NCBI RefSeq assembly: GCF_015521605.1
Contig: NZ_WANV01000001.1
Coordinates: 1 to 52,373, forward strand
Direction: 5' to 3'
Length of the DNA stretch: 52,373 bases
Origin: Thermococcus sp.
Lineage (GTDB): Archaea > Methanobacteriota_B > Thermococci > Thermococcales > Thermococcaceae
The first letter of the stretch is position 1. Each line of letters begins with the position of its first letter. Both the position numbers and the translations under genes were made by a program. Of this stretch, positions 19,886 to 27,817 are shown piece after piece. The notes under the pieces are model-generated. The model searched no databases. It was not told where the DNA came from and saw nothing but the letters and a program-made list of their open reading frames with translations.

Positions 19886-21050
19886 CCTTCCCCCTCCTGA
19901 GCTTTTTGCTTATCCCATCTATGTCCGGATACTCGCCGTCGGGGAATATCTCCTTGAGCTCACTTCCTCCCCTGGCGTACACGTCATCGAAGTCGGGCAG
20001 ACCGCTCAGGAGCTCCTTCTTTTTGGTCTCAGCTTCCTCCTTTGCCTCCATGAATGACTGGGCGTACCGCTTTGCGGTGATGATTATATCCTCTATGCTC
20101 CTGCTCTCATAGATGCCGCTGAGGAGCGTAACGACCTCGACCTCCCTCTCGCGCGGGTCGGGATAGAACCCCCTGAATATCTGCTTGCCCCGTATCTTGT
20201 TGGTGAGATAGTCGAGCGCCTCGAAAATCTCCGCAGCCTTCAGGGTCTCGGGCGGGCCGTGGATCGCGACCAGTCCGTAGAGGGCCGACTCAATGTTCGC
20301 CTCAAGGTAGAGCCCCTCGCTCTCAAAGGACTTGACGATGAGCCTGGAGAGGCTTTTGACTTTGTTTGCCTCGGCCTTCGCGTATCCGACCGTTGCAAAG
20401 CTCCCAAAGGCCTTTAAGACAAATTTCAAATCGCTCGCATCGAGGGTCTGTTCGCCGGGAACATCCACCAGCGCCAGAAGGGAGGCTATTCTCTCGACTA
20501 TCGTATAATTTATCCTTTCGTAGGCACGCGTTATGTCGTCGCCGCCCTCTTTGAGCTTGTTGTTGTCTATGGCTATTATGGAATCGGCGATCTTGGAGAG
20601 CTTGTCGATGGTTATGGCGGCGTTTATGGTGGGCCGTATGCCCTCCTCTCTGAGTGGAAGTGCGCCGATGGCAACCACCAGGGAGTCTGGGTACTCCTCT
20701 TTGAGCGCTTCCGCCAAGACGGGCGTTCCTCCGGCACCGGTCCCTCCTCCGAAGCCGAAGGTCAGGAAGAATATATCGACGTCCTCGTAGCCTATTATGG
20801 AACCTATCTTGCGCATAACCAAAGGCAGGTCGCGTTTCATGGCTTCTCTGCCGAGTATCGGGTTCGCGTTGACGCCCTTGCCGCCGGTGAGGCTCTCCCC
20901 TATGAGTATCCTCCGCTCCGGGGGGACGTGCTTGAGGTAGTCCAAGTCTCCCTTTGATGTGTTTATGGCCAGAGCCTCAAAATCAACCAGAGCGAAGAGG
21001 TCGGCTATTTTCGTTCCGCACTGGCCGACCCCTATGATTAGAGCCCTCAC
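19878..21050 (-). CDS. CetZ-like tubulin/FtsZ superfamily GTPase
   Basis: 390 residues. The nucleotide-binding start is IIGVGQCGTKIADLF (the GQCG of tubulin/CetZ rather than the GGAG of FtsZ). The tubulin signature FGFGGGTGAGG is at about residues 98-108, and a T7-like acidic loop LDASDLKF retains Asp. The C-terminal tail is short and charged. CetZ proteins in haloarchaea control cell shape and motility structures; Thermococcales members are not well characterised. GTG start at 21050 with GGGGTGA 7 bases upstream. It is the second gene of an operon otherwise made of surface proteins, so a role in placing or assembling the surface structure is inferred. Confidence 0.88.
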   Translation of the reverse strand: MRALIIGVGQCGTKIADLFALVDFEALAINTSKGDLDYLKHVPPERRILIGESLTGGKGVNANPILGREAMKRDLPLVMRKIGSIIGYEDVDIFFLTFGFGGGTGAGGTPVLAEALKEEYPDSLVVAIGALPLREEGIRPTINAAITIDKLSKIADSIIAIDNNKLKEGGDDITRAYERINYTIVERIASLLALVDVPGEQTLDASDLKFVLKAFGSFATVGYAKAEANKVKSLSRLIVKSFESEGLYLEANIESALYGLVAIHGPPETLKAAEIFEALDYLTNKIRGKQIFRGFYPDPREREVEVVTLLSGIYESRSIEDIIITAKRYAQSFMEAKEEAETKKKELLSGLPDFDDVYARGGSELKEIFPDGEYPDIDGISKKLRRGKDD

Positions 21051-21057
21051 CTCTTAA

Positions 21058-23277
21058 TCACCCCACCACTATTACCCTCACCTTTCCGTTCTCGCTGAGG
21101 AGAATCATCGCATCGCCTCTCAGGTATCTTATGAATCCGGTGGTGAAGACTTCTTTGGCAATTTCTGCATTCTCTGGCTCGTAAAGTACGAAGAGAACGA
21201 CTCCCTTAGGGGTCTTGCCCGGAACGAGGACTACGGCTTTGCCGGTGGGCACGGTGATGTTTCCGACGGTGACGGTTCCGTCATCCACGTAGAACTTCAG
21301 ATACGGGTTGTATGGTCTGATGGGGTAGTCTCCGAAGTTCGCCATTACTATGTAGCTGTTTTCGCCAATCACGGTTGTGTTGAGCGGGATAAAGCCGCCG
21401 CTGAAGAGGTCGTTGAGGGTCGTTATCATCGCTCCGATGCTCTCGTTGTCCATGCCGGGCGCGATTATTCCGAACACATCGCTGTCAAGGGCGCTCCTTA
21501 CGTCGTAAAGGCTTACGGGGGGAACATACTGGAAGCGTGAGAGGTAGTTTATCGCACTAGCGACTTCTATCGTCCTGTTGTCTATGGCGCCGGAGTCCCT
21601 GGCGTTCATGACGAAATCCAGGGTCTCGCTGGTGTAGTTGTAACCGTAACCGATGAGGAGGTCGGTCGCCCTGACTGTGAGTTCAACGGTCGGGGTTCCC
21701 GGGAACTCCCTGTTCTTTTCCCAGACGTAGTACGTCTTCCAGTAGGGCCAGCCGCCATCGAGTCTCTGGTCGATGAGCCACTCGATGTGGGGTTTGAGCT
21801 CTTCAGGGGTGGCTATTCCGTCCAAGGCCTCCAGGACGGTTATGGTCGTCAGCACGTCCGGTTTGAGCATGTAGGAGTAGTACTTGGTGGTTACGTACGT
21901 CCCCCATCCGCCGTTGCTTATGCTCAGGAGCCACTCCTTCGCCCTCTGGATGAGGGAATCGTTTGCGGAAACCCCGAGCTCACGGAGGGCTTTGATCGCC
22001 AGGGCGGTCTCGTAGGGCTGCGGTCCAAGCACCGTGTTGCCCCAGAGGCCGTAGTCGAGCTGGACACTCCGTATAAGTTCCTCCGCCTGGGCTCTCTCCT
22101 CCGCCGTTAGGTTGTTGTACATGAGAAGCGTTTTGAGGGCGTAGTAGTATCCGACGGACATCCTGCGGTTCTTTTCCATCCAGGCGGCATCGTTTTTGAA
22201 GGCCTCCCTCGTCCATGCGAGGGCTCTCTCTATACTCTCCCTCTCCGGGTAGCACGCCTGAATGGAGGCCAGGGCGTAATAGGTGGCCTTCTCATCGGAG
22301 GGCTCGTTGAGTCCGAGGCCCCATCCGCCGTCCGGGTTCTGCATGTTCTTGAGCTCCTGACACGGCATCTCGTAGGGGTTCTTGACCTCCTTTGCCGGTG
22401 GCAGCTCAAAGGTGGTCGAAAGGGCCATGAGGGCGTAGGAGGTTGTGGCTATTAGTTCCGTTGATGAGAACAGGTCGGGGGTATTCATCCAGTACACGAG
22501 GTCGTTTGAGCTCTTGCCGTATGATTCGAGTTTGATCAGTATCCTCGCGGTATCAAAATCCACAGGGGTGTATAAGACGAGAGCGTACGCGAGCATGGCA
22601 CGCTCTTTCATCTTCAGGCCGTTGTCGTTGAGGAGGAGGTCTTTTACGGTCTCCAACGTCTCGTTGGATACAGGGTAGCCTATGCTGTGGTAGGCTATGA
22701 GCCTGAGGGCGAGCGCCTCGTACTCGGAAATCTCACAGGTGGCGTTCTCCACGTACTCAACCGCGTTTCTGACGGCCCTGCTGTTGTAGCTGTATCCGTT
22801 CTCGCCCAGGGCCCAGATGGCCAGCAGCGTCGGGTAGCACGAGCTCGGCGTTCCGGGCACGTACCCCCAGCCCATTTTGTTTTCGGCCGAGAGAAGGTAT
22901 GAGAGGCCGCGGTCGATGGCGGGCCTCACGTCCAGCCTTTCCATGGTCTTGAGGTACGGGTAGGCCCTCTTGAGGGCTATAACGGCATAGGCCGTGTCGA
23001 GCACATTGCTGGTCTCTCCGGGATAAAGGCCCCATCCGCCGTCCGGGTTCTGATAGTTGAGCATGTTGTTAACGAGGGTGACTAGGTCGGGGGTTATGTC
23101 CCAGTTCAGGTCGTTGGCCCCCACCGAGAGGGCCATTATGGCCAGACTTATCTCCCTCGTCTGTTGGGTGGATTTGGCGGCATCTTTGAGAAACCTTGCG
23201 GAGCCGTCTATCGCTCCGGCACTAACGGCTGGAATCAGCATGAAAACAATCATTACTAGAGCCAGAACCTTCTTCAT
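21058..23277 (-). CDS. Secreted alpha/alpha-toroid (prenyltransferase-repeat) protein
   Basis: 739 residues with a Sec signal peptide (MKKVLALVMIVFMLIPAVSAG). Repeats of the squalene-cyclase/prenyltransferase/A-macroglobulin toroid type are clear: QNPDGGWG near residues 76 and 312, GWGY, NGGWG and LDGGWPYW. The DxDD acid motif of squalene-hopene cyclase is absent, so terpene cyclisation is unlikely; a binding or structural role outside the cell fits better. The last 130 residues form a beta domain (ENSYIVMANFGDYPIRPY). ATG at 23277 preceded by GGGGTG; an in-frame GTG at 23280 is possible. First gene of the CetZ operon. Confidence 0.87.
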   Translation of the reverse strand: MKKVLALVMIVFMLIPAVSAGAIDGSARFLKDAAKSTQQTREISLAIMALSVGANDLNWDITPDLVTLVNNMLNYQNPDGGWGLYPGETSNVLDTAYAVIALKRAYPYLKTMERLDVRPAIDRGLSYLLSAENKMGWGYVPGTPSSCYPTLLAIWALGENGYSYNSRAVRNAVEYVENATCEISEYEALALRLIAYHSIGYPVSNETLETVKDLLLNDNGLKMKERAMLAYALVLYTPVDFDTARILIKLESYGKSSNDLVYWMNTPDLFSSTELIATTSYALMALSTTFELPPAKEVKNPYEMPCQELKNMQNPDGGWGLGLNEPSDEKATYYALASIQACYPERESIERALAWTREAFKNDAAWMEKNRRMSVGYYYALKTLLMYNNLTAEERAQAEELIRSVQLDYGLWGNTVLGPQPYETALAIKALRELGVSANDSLIQRAKEWLLSISNGGWGTYVTTKYYSYMLKPDVLTTITVLEALDGIATPEELKPHIEWLIDQRLDGGWPYWKTYYVWEKNREFPGTPTVELTVRATDLLIGYGYNYTSETLDFVMNARDSGAIDNRTIEVASAINYLSRFQYVPPVSLYDVRSALDSDVFGIIAPGMDNESIGAMITTLNDLFSGGFIPLNTTVIGENSYIVMANFGDYPIRPYNPYLKFYVDDGTVTVGNITVPTGKAVVLVPGKTPKGVVLFVLYEPENAEIAKEVFTTGFIRYLRGDAMILLSENGKVRVIVVG

Positions 23278-23310
23278 CACCTTACACCCCTAAGCTCATT
23301 CTAAGCGGCC

Positions 23311-23323
23311 AGAATAAATAAAC
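23311..23323 (-). promoter_or_regulatory. TATA box of the CetZ/pilin operon
   Basis: GTTTATTTATTCT on the minus strand, about 35-45 bases before the first ATG at 23277, with the only strong promoter-like signal upstream of the ten-gene series. Confidence 0.6.
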
Positions 23324-23325
23324 TT

Positions 23326-23340
23326 TTTCCATAATGGAAA
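23326..23340. promoter_or_regulatory. Perfect palindrome upstream of the CetZ operon promoter
   Basis: TTTCCAT-A-ATGGAAA, a perfect 15-bp dyad that ends 3 bases before the TATA element, where BRE would lie. Position suggests an activator site or a block to TFB binding. It could also serve as a 3' element for the gene end at 23351. Confidence 0.5.
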
Positions 23341-23350
23341 GAAGAGGGAC

Positions 23351-24352
23351 TCAGTGTTCTATGAACCTTCCTTCCCTGCCGGAGGCATGAGAATCAACGT
23401 CGTCGCGCATTATGAGCACGACCCGGCTCGGTTCGTATTCATCTTCGATGTGATACCCGGGGAGATACCTGACGAGCTCCTCCGCAAAGGCCCTTATCTC
23501 CTCGTGCCTGGGCATATTGTTGATTGTGAGCCTGTTCCTTGAGAACCCGACGAACATGTAGGCCTTGGCCTCAATGAACATCGGGCTAGCGAGCTTGATC
23601 AGCTCGGCGTAGCCCCTGGGATTGTGCATGTTCTCCCCCTTGACGAGGGTGAGCCTGACCACCGTTCTCGTGTCCGCCCTGCTCATGAGCCCGAGGAACT
23701 CCTTTATCTTGTCCCACCCGTCGGGCACCATGGGGACGTTTACGGTGTTGTACGTCTCAATGTCCGGGGCGGTTAGCGAGACGTAGAGCTGGGTCGGGAG
23801 CTTGTCCTCCCTTATCATCTCCTCCAACCTTTCCGGAACGGTGCCGTTGGTGACTATGAATGTTGTGAAGCCCCTCTTGTGGAACTCCTCCACCAGATCC
23901 CCCATATAGGGGTAGAGCATCGGCTCGCCGGAGAGACTTATGGCGGCATGCTTGGGGTTCCACGCCTCCTCGAACTTCTTCATGTTTATGCCGGGCATGC
24001 CCTTGTAGCCGACGAGGAGCTTTCTCTGTGCCTTTATGCTCTCTTCGACGATGAACGCCGGGTCGTCCCACGGGCCTGGGAGTTCCGTTCCAAGGAATCC
24101 CTCCATCGGGCGCCAGCAGAATATGCAGTTGTGGCTGCACCACGCTGTGACTGGAGTCATCTGCAGGCAGCGGTGGCTGTGTATCCCGTAGAACTTCTGC
24201 TTGTAGCAGAACCTGTCCCTCTTTATACTCTCCTTCAGCCAGTGACAGAGCTTGACCGAACTGTGTCTGCCCACTAAAGCGTAGTGCTGCTTCCTGAACA
24301 GTCTCGCAGTCTCATCTGGCATGTTGGGGTCAGACTTGAACGTTATCGCCAT
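23351..24352 (-). CDS. taw1: TYW1/Taw1, tRNA 4-demethylwyosine synthase
   Basis: Radical SAM enzyme that builds the tricyclic base of wyosine at G37 of tRNA-Phe from N1-methylguanosine and pyruvate. The radical SAM motif is C72-x3-C76-x2-C79 (WCSHNCIFCW). A second iron-sulfur cluster set C36, C49, C62 shows the 13-residue spacing typical of the family. 333 residues. ATG at 24352 with GGTGAG just upstream; the in-frame GTG at 24361 is less likely. Confidence 0.93.
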   Translation of the reverse strand: MAITFKSDPNMPDETARLFRKQHYALVGRHSSVKLCHWLKESIKRDRFCYKQKFYGIHSHRCLQMTPVTAWCSHNCIFCWRPMEGFLGTELPGPWDDPAFIVEESIKAQRKLLVGYKGMPGINMKKFEEAWNPKHAAISLSGEPMLYPYMGDLVEEFHKRGFTTFIVTNGTVPERLEEMIREDKLPTQLYVSLTAPDIETYNTVNVPMVPDGWDKIKEFLGLMSRADTRTVVRLTLVKGENMHNPRGYAELIKLASPMFIEAKAYMFVGFSRNRLTINNMPRHEEIRAFAEELVRYLPGYHIEDEYEPSRVVLIMRDDVDSHASGREGRFIEH

Positions 24353-24394
24353 TAGCCTCACCTAATACTCTCTCTGGGGTTGGCTTGGGCGGGC

Positions 24395-24406
24395 GCTTTA
24401 AAAAGG
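24395..24406 (-). promoter_or_regulatory. TATA box of taw1
   Basis: CCTTTTTAAAGC on the minus strand, about 43-54 bases upstream of the taw1 ATG. Confidence 0.5.
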
Positions 24407-24480
24407 TGATGGGTCGGGTGTGTGGAATCGCCCCCACGGGATATTTTATCGTCGAAAAATACTTCGGCAATGTGCGAAAA

Positions 24481-24489
24481 CTTTAAAAG
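24481..24489 (+). promoter_or_regulatory. TATA box of the 45-residue gene
   Basis: CTTTAAAAG ends 21 bases before the ATG at 24511, the distance expected for a leaderless archaeal transcript. Confidence 0.55.
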
Positions 24490-24510
24490 CCGGGCATCGC
24501 TTTTTCCTTC

Positions 24511-24648
24511 ATGTTCGAAAGGGTAAAGCCAGAATCCGCGCTGAACGCAAAGGAGATTAAAATTGACTTCTTTGAGGACGATGTCGAGCCAGTTGAGAGG
24601 CCCAGGGTTAAATTCCTCTTCGAGGTCAAACGCAATCGCTCAGCGTAG
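24511..24648 (+). CDS. Small acidic/basic protein, 45 residues, leaderless
   Basis: Open frame MFERVKPESALNAKEIKI... rich in Glu, Lys and Val, ending KRNRSA. Codon use (GAG, AAG, GTC, CTC) is like real genes of this genome. A TATA box sits at leaderless distance, and no other gene occupies the strand here. It overlaps the 3' end of the convergent methyltransferase gene by 23 bases. No family recognised. Confidence 0.6.
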   Translation: MFERVKPESALNAKEIKIDFFEDDVEPVERPRVKFLFEVKRNRSA

Positions 24649-25213
24649 CGTTTATCAGGACGATATCCTCGAAAAATACGTGCCTCTTAGCGGCAACCTT
24701 CGCGGCCAGCCCCGCTTTTTCCAGCAGTTTCAGGGTTTTTTCCACCCCTGTTATCGAGCTCTGGACTATCTGAACGACCCCTCCGGGGTTTAGATACTCG
24801 GGCACTTCCTTGATGAACCTGTCGAGAACTTCCCTTCCTGTCTTTCCCCCGACGAGGGCCAGATCAATCGGTTCCTCCGGCTCACCCGGTAGATAGGGGG
24901 CGTTGAACGTTATGGCGTCGAACTTTCCAGAAACGTTCTCAAAGAGGTCGCTAAGGCGGAACTCGACGTTTTTAATGCCGTTCAGCCTTGCGTTCTCCCT
25001 CGCGAGCTCGACGGCCAGTGGGTTGATGTCCACTCCCAGAACAAAGCGGGCTTTTCTGGCCATCAGGAGCGCTATTAACCCCGTCCCTGTGCCAACGTCG
25101 AGCGCAACTTCTCCCCCCTTGACCGCGAGGTTCTCCGCGAGCAGGAAGGTGTCCTCCGCCGGCTCGTAGACCTGTGGGTGGAGCCTGAGTTTGATGCCGT
25201 AGTAGGTGGGCAT
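24626..25213 (-). CDS. HemK2/Mtq2-like class I methyltransferase
   Basis: 195 residues. SAM-binding motif I LDVGTGTGLIALL is at about 38-50. The amide-recognition motif, normally NPPY, reads NAPY at 104-107. Gene length and the start YEPAEDTFLLAE match archaeal HemK2 (Mtq2), which methylates the glutamine of the GGQ motif of release factor aRF1 in complex with Trm112-like proteins. The Pro-to-Ala change is in the first proline and may be tolerated. ATG at 25213 is at leaderless distance from the GCTAAAAAATG element at 25234-25244. Confidence 0.85.
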   Translation of the reverse strand: MPTYYGIKLRLHPQVYEPAEDTFLLAENLAVKGGEVALDVGTGTGLIALLMARKARFVLGVDINPLAVELARENARLNGIKNVEFRLSDLFENVSGKFDAITFNAPYLPGEPEEPIDLALVGGKTGREVLDRFIKEVPEYLNPGGVVQIVQSSITGVEKTLKLLEKAGLAAKVAAKRHVFFEDIVLINATLSDCV

Positions 25214-25260
25214 GGTACACTTATAGTGCCAAACATTTTTTAGCTTAATGTTCCCGAAGT

Positions 25261-25283
25261 TTTTCGAAAAATTTTCGAAATTT
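25261..25283. repeat. Tandem TTTCGAAA palindromes
   Basis: TTTTCGAAAA (25261-25270) followed at once by ATTTTCGAAAT, two copies of the same 8-bp palindrome 11 bases apart, i.e. about one helical turn. Between the promoters of the methyltransferase gene and the subtilisin gene. Confidence 0.45.
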
Positions 25284-25319
25284 CCCGCCGCTGTCTTCTG
25301 ATTTGTCTATTTTTTAGCG

Positions 25320-25371
25320 TATGACTCCTTCTGAAAGTCATATGACAACATATTCTCTCGTTTGATGTCAT
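25320..25371. promoter_or_regulatory. Four ATGAC half-sites upstream of the subtilisin promoter
   Basis: TATGACT (25320-25326) and AGTCATA (25336-25342) form a perfect 7-bp dyad with a 9-base gap; ATGACA (25342-25347) and TGTCAT (25366-25371) form a second, wider pair. All lie upstream of the TATA element, as expected for activator or multi-dimer binding. Confidence 0.45.
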
Positions 25372-25396
25372 TGTGCCATATGTAACTTGAGTAAGA

Positions 25397-25405
25397 CTTA
25401 AGTAT
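25397..25405 (+). promoter_or_regulatory. TATA box of the subtilisin gene
   Basis: CTTAAGTAT, about 50-57 bases before the ATG at 25454, giving a leader of about 27 bases that contains GGAGGTG. Confidence 0.5.
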
Positions 25406-25453
25406 CCTATCATTCAGGCATGTATGCACAACTTGGTCTGGAGGTGTATTGAA

Positions 25454-26734
25454 ATGGACTACAGGGCCGTTGCAGGGGCTGTGATGGCTCTTTTGGTGCT
25501 TAGTGCTCTGTCCGTGGTTCCCGTAGCGGCACAGGGTTCTGATACGGTAAGGGTAGTGGCACACATCGATAGGGGGCAGTTCAAGGGTGAGGCCGTCAAA
25601 GGTATAGGGGGCAAAATAGTCTATGAGTTCAAGCTGATTGATGCAGTCGTCATCGACATTCCGGCCAACGCGGTCGGCAAGCTCGCCAAGCTCGATGGTG
25701 TCACCGAGGTTGAGTACGACCACATGGCTCAGGTTTACAGGGGAGGGCCGCCATGGCTCATCAGTGAACCCACCCAGCCGGCTCAGACTGTTCCGTGGGG
25801 TATCGAACGCGTTAGGGCTCCCGACACATGGAGCATAACCGACGGCTCAAGCAACGGCGTCATTGAGGTTGCAGTCCTTGACACAGGCGCCGACTGGGAT
25901 CACCCGGACATTGCTGCGAACATAGTCTGGGGTGTCAGTACCCTGGATGGCGTTGTCAGCACTGATCCTGCCGACTGGTACGATGGTAACGGCCACGGAA
26001 CCCACGTTATAGGAACCATAGCCGCCCTTAACAACGACATTGGAGTCGTTGGTGTTGCTCCGAACGTTGAGATTTACGCAATAAAAGTTCTCGACGACAG
26101 GGGGAGCGGTACTTACACCGACATAGCCATCGGAATAGAGCAGGCACTACTCGGCCCCGATGGAATACTCGACAAGGACGGGGATGGGATAATCGTCGGT
26201 GACCCGGATGACGACGCCGCAGAGGTAATAAGCATGTCCCTCGGCGGACCGAGCGACGACCAGTACCTCCACGACATGATTATCCAGGCCTACAACTACG
26301 GTGTCGTCATCGTTGCCGCCAGCGGTAATGAGGCCGCCGACCAGCCGAGCTACCCGGCCATCTACCCGGAGGTCATAGCCGTTGGTGCCACCGACTCAAC
26401 AGACGCCATAGCCTACTTCAGCAACCTCCAGCCCGAGGTCAGCGCCCCGGGTGTTGACATACTGAGCACCTACCCGGACGACACCTACGAGACCCTCAGC
26501 GGAACCTCAATGGCCACCCCGCACGTCAGCGGCGTCGTTGCCCTCATCCAGGCCGCGTACTACAACAAGTACGGCAAGGTTCTCCCAGTTGGAACCTTCG
26601 ATGATATGGGCACAACCACCGTCAGGGGAATCCTCCACTCGACGGCGGACGACCTTGGCGACCCCGGATGGGACATATACTACGGCTACGGAATAGTCAG
26701 GGCCGACCTGGCCGTTCAGGCGGCCATAGGCTGA
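25454..26734 (+). CDS. Secreted subtilisin-like serine protease (Tk-subtilisin type)
   Basis: 426 residues: signal peptide to about residue 26 (VVPVAAQ), an I9 propeptide to about 95, then the S8 catalytic domain. Triad Asp143 (VLDTG), His181 (NGHGTHV) and Ser352 (GTSMATPH); oxyanion Asn292. The Asp-rich insertion DGILDKDGDG...GDPDDDAAE matches the calcium loop of Tk-subtilisin, needed for folding at high temperature. The Gln-Thr-Val-Pro-Trp-Gly start of the mature core also fits. ATG at 25454 with GGAGGTG 7 bases upstream. Single-gene unit. Confidence 0.95.
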   Translation: MDYRAVAGAVMALLVLSALSVVPVAAQGSDTVRVVAHIDRGQFKGEAVKGIGGKIVYEFKLIDAVVIDIPANAVGKLAKLDGVTEVEYDHMAQVYRGGPPWLISEPTQPAQTVPWGIERVRAPDTWSITDGSSNGVIEVAVLDTGADWDHPDIAANIVWGVSTLDGVVSTDPADWYDGNGHGTHVIGTIAALNNDIGVVGVAPNVEIYAIKVLDDRGSGTYTDIAIGIEQALLGPDGILDKDGDGIIVGDPDDDAAEVISMSLGGPSDDQYLHDMIIQAYNYGVVIVAASGNEAADQPSYPAIYPEVIAVGATDSTDAIAYFSNLQPEVSAPGVDILSTYPDDTYETLSGTSMATPHVSGVVALIQAAYYNKYGKVLPVGTFDDMGTTTVRGILHSTADDLGDPGWDIYYGYGIVRADLAVQAAIG

Positions 26735-26760
26735 TTTTCTCTTTTCTTCTGTTTTATCCA
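26732..26760 (+). terminator. T-rich terminator of the subtilisin gene
   Basis: TGATTTTCTCTTTTC begins at the stop codon. The ppa and rps27ae genes end with almost the same string, so the stop codon and the T-rich terminator are fused. Confidence 0.55.
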
Positions 26761-26819
26761 GAAGAGTCCTACAGAGTTCAGCGGTTTAGGAATTGCCAGG
26801 CCAAGAAATTGATTGTAAT

Positions 26820-26843
26820 TTTAGTGAAGAGAAAAGAAAATCA
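26820..26843 (-). terminator. T-rich terminator of the rps27ae operon
   Basis: On the minus strand, TGATTTTCTTTTCTC starts with the rps27ae stop codon and runs into T-rich sequence. It faces the subtilisin terminator. Confidence 0.5.
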
Positions 26844-26996
26844 CTTCCTCTTCCACTCGGTGTAGCCGCACCTTCCGCAGCTCCAGCGGTCCTTGTGCTC
26901 GGCCATGAAGACGCCCGGACCACAGCGCGGGCAGAACTTGTTCTTCCTCCTGACCTTACCGCCCTGGACCTCGTACATCTTCCACTTCTGCCCCAT
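26841..26996 (-). CDS. rps27ae: Ribosomal protein S27Ae
   Basis: 51-residue zinc-ribbon protein of the small subunit. It begins [15 protein letters not shown] and has two Cys pairs (CPRC and CGRC) for zinc binding, ending TEWKRK. It follows rps24e with a 1-base gap, as in other Thermococcales. Confidence 0.95.
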   Translation of the reverse strand: MGQKWKMYEVQGGKVRRKNKFCPRCGPGVFMAEHKDRWSCGRCGYTEWKRK

Positions 26997-26997
26997 T

Positions 26998-27294
26998 TCA
27001 CTCCTCCTCCTTTGCGATTATTCCGTCCCTTATGAGGACGTATTCCGGCTCGATGTAGAGCATCCTTTCCTTGCTCTCGTAGGCCTTGGCGTAGCCCTTG
27101 GAAACCCTGCTACCGAAGTAGCTCCTTATGTACTGGATGACCACCGTCTCCGGGTTGAGGTCGAGCATGGCAACGAGCTTGCCCTTGACGTCGGCCCTGC
27201 TCGGCGTTGGTTCCCCCTCGTGGATGACATCGAAGTATATCTCCTTTCTCCCGAGGAGCTTGTTCTCCCTTATTTCGGTAACCTTAATCTCCAT
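26998..27294 (-). CDS. rps24e: Ribosomal protein S24e
   Basis: 98 residues, [19 protein letters not shown]..., with the family stretch [20 protein letters not shown] and the basic [16 protein letters not shown]. Overlaps the upstream kinase gene by 11 bases. Part of the ribosome/transcription operon that runs from rpoE. Confidence 0.96.
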   Translation of the reverse strand: MEIKVTEIRENKLLGRKEIYFDVIHEGEPTPSRADVKGKLVAMLDLNPETVVIQYIRSYFGSRVSKGYAKAYESKERMLYIEPEYVLIRDGIIAKEEE

Positions 27295-27817
27295 CGCGAA
27301 CCACCTCCATCTTCGACATGAGCTTCCCGCACTTGAGCTTGCATTCGGGTGTTACCCTTATAAGCACTACTCCCTCGTCCGGCTGGCCGTAGAGCACGAT
27401 GCTCCCGTAGGGGGCGTAGAGCACGGCCGGAATGGCCGCCAGGTCTTCCTCTCCACACACCTTTATGTAAACCCTCCGGCCCCTCTCGGCCAGTCCAAAG
27501 CCCTTTCTGATTGCGTTTAATAAAGCTTTCGTTATTGTTCCGGCGGGGTTCTGAACGGTCATCACCACCGCACCGGTCTCGATATCTGGGTTGTACTCCC
27601 GGCGTTTCGTTTTGTGGTCATATATTGCCACGCTCGGCTTTATCCCGAGCCTGAGGACGTTTTCGGTGACAACGTCACCGACTGTAACAACATGCCTCGC
27701 CTTTTCAAGCTCTCCCCTAATCATTCTGTAGGGCTCGGGGATCTCGCCCTCCACGAGCTCACCGAGGGGAGCCTTCAGCTCCCTCCTGAGTTCAGGAGTG
27801 AGTACGAACAGCATCAT
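27284..27817 (-). CDS. GTP-dependent dephospho-CoA kinase (DUF359)
   Basis: 177 residues, last step of coenzyme A synthesis in archaea: phosphorylates the 3' hydroxyl of dephospho-CoA with GTP. The family was first shown in T. kodakarensis (TK1697). Seen: [29 protein letters not shown] and [14 protein letters not shown], the conserved DUF359 blocks, and the C-terminal [17 protein letters not shown] start overlaps the spt4 stop. Confidence 0.93.
   Translation of the reverse strand: MMLFVLTPELRRELKAPLGELVEGEIPEPYRMIRGELEKARHVVTVGDVVTENVLRLGIKPSVAIYDHKTKRREYNPDIETGAVVMTVQNPAGTITKALLNAIRKGFGLAERGRRVYIKVCGEEDLAAIPAVLYAPYGSIVLYGQPDEGVVLIRVTPECKLKCGKLMSKMEVVRDGD

Noticed and set aside
21058-23277. 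Toroid protein as a squalene-hopene cyclase
   Set aside because: The DxDD catalytic motif is missing and the protein has a Sec signal peptide followed by a C-terminal beta domain.
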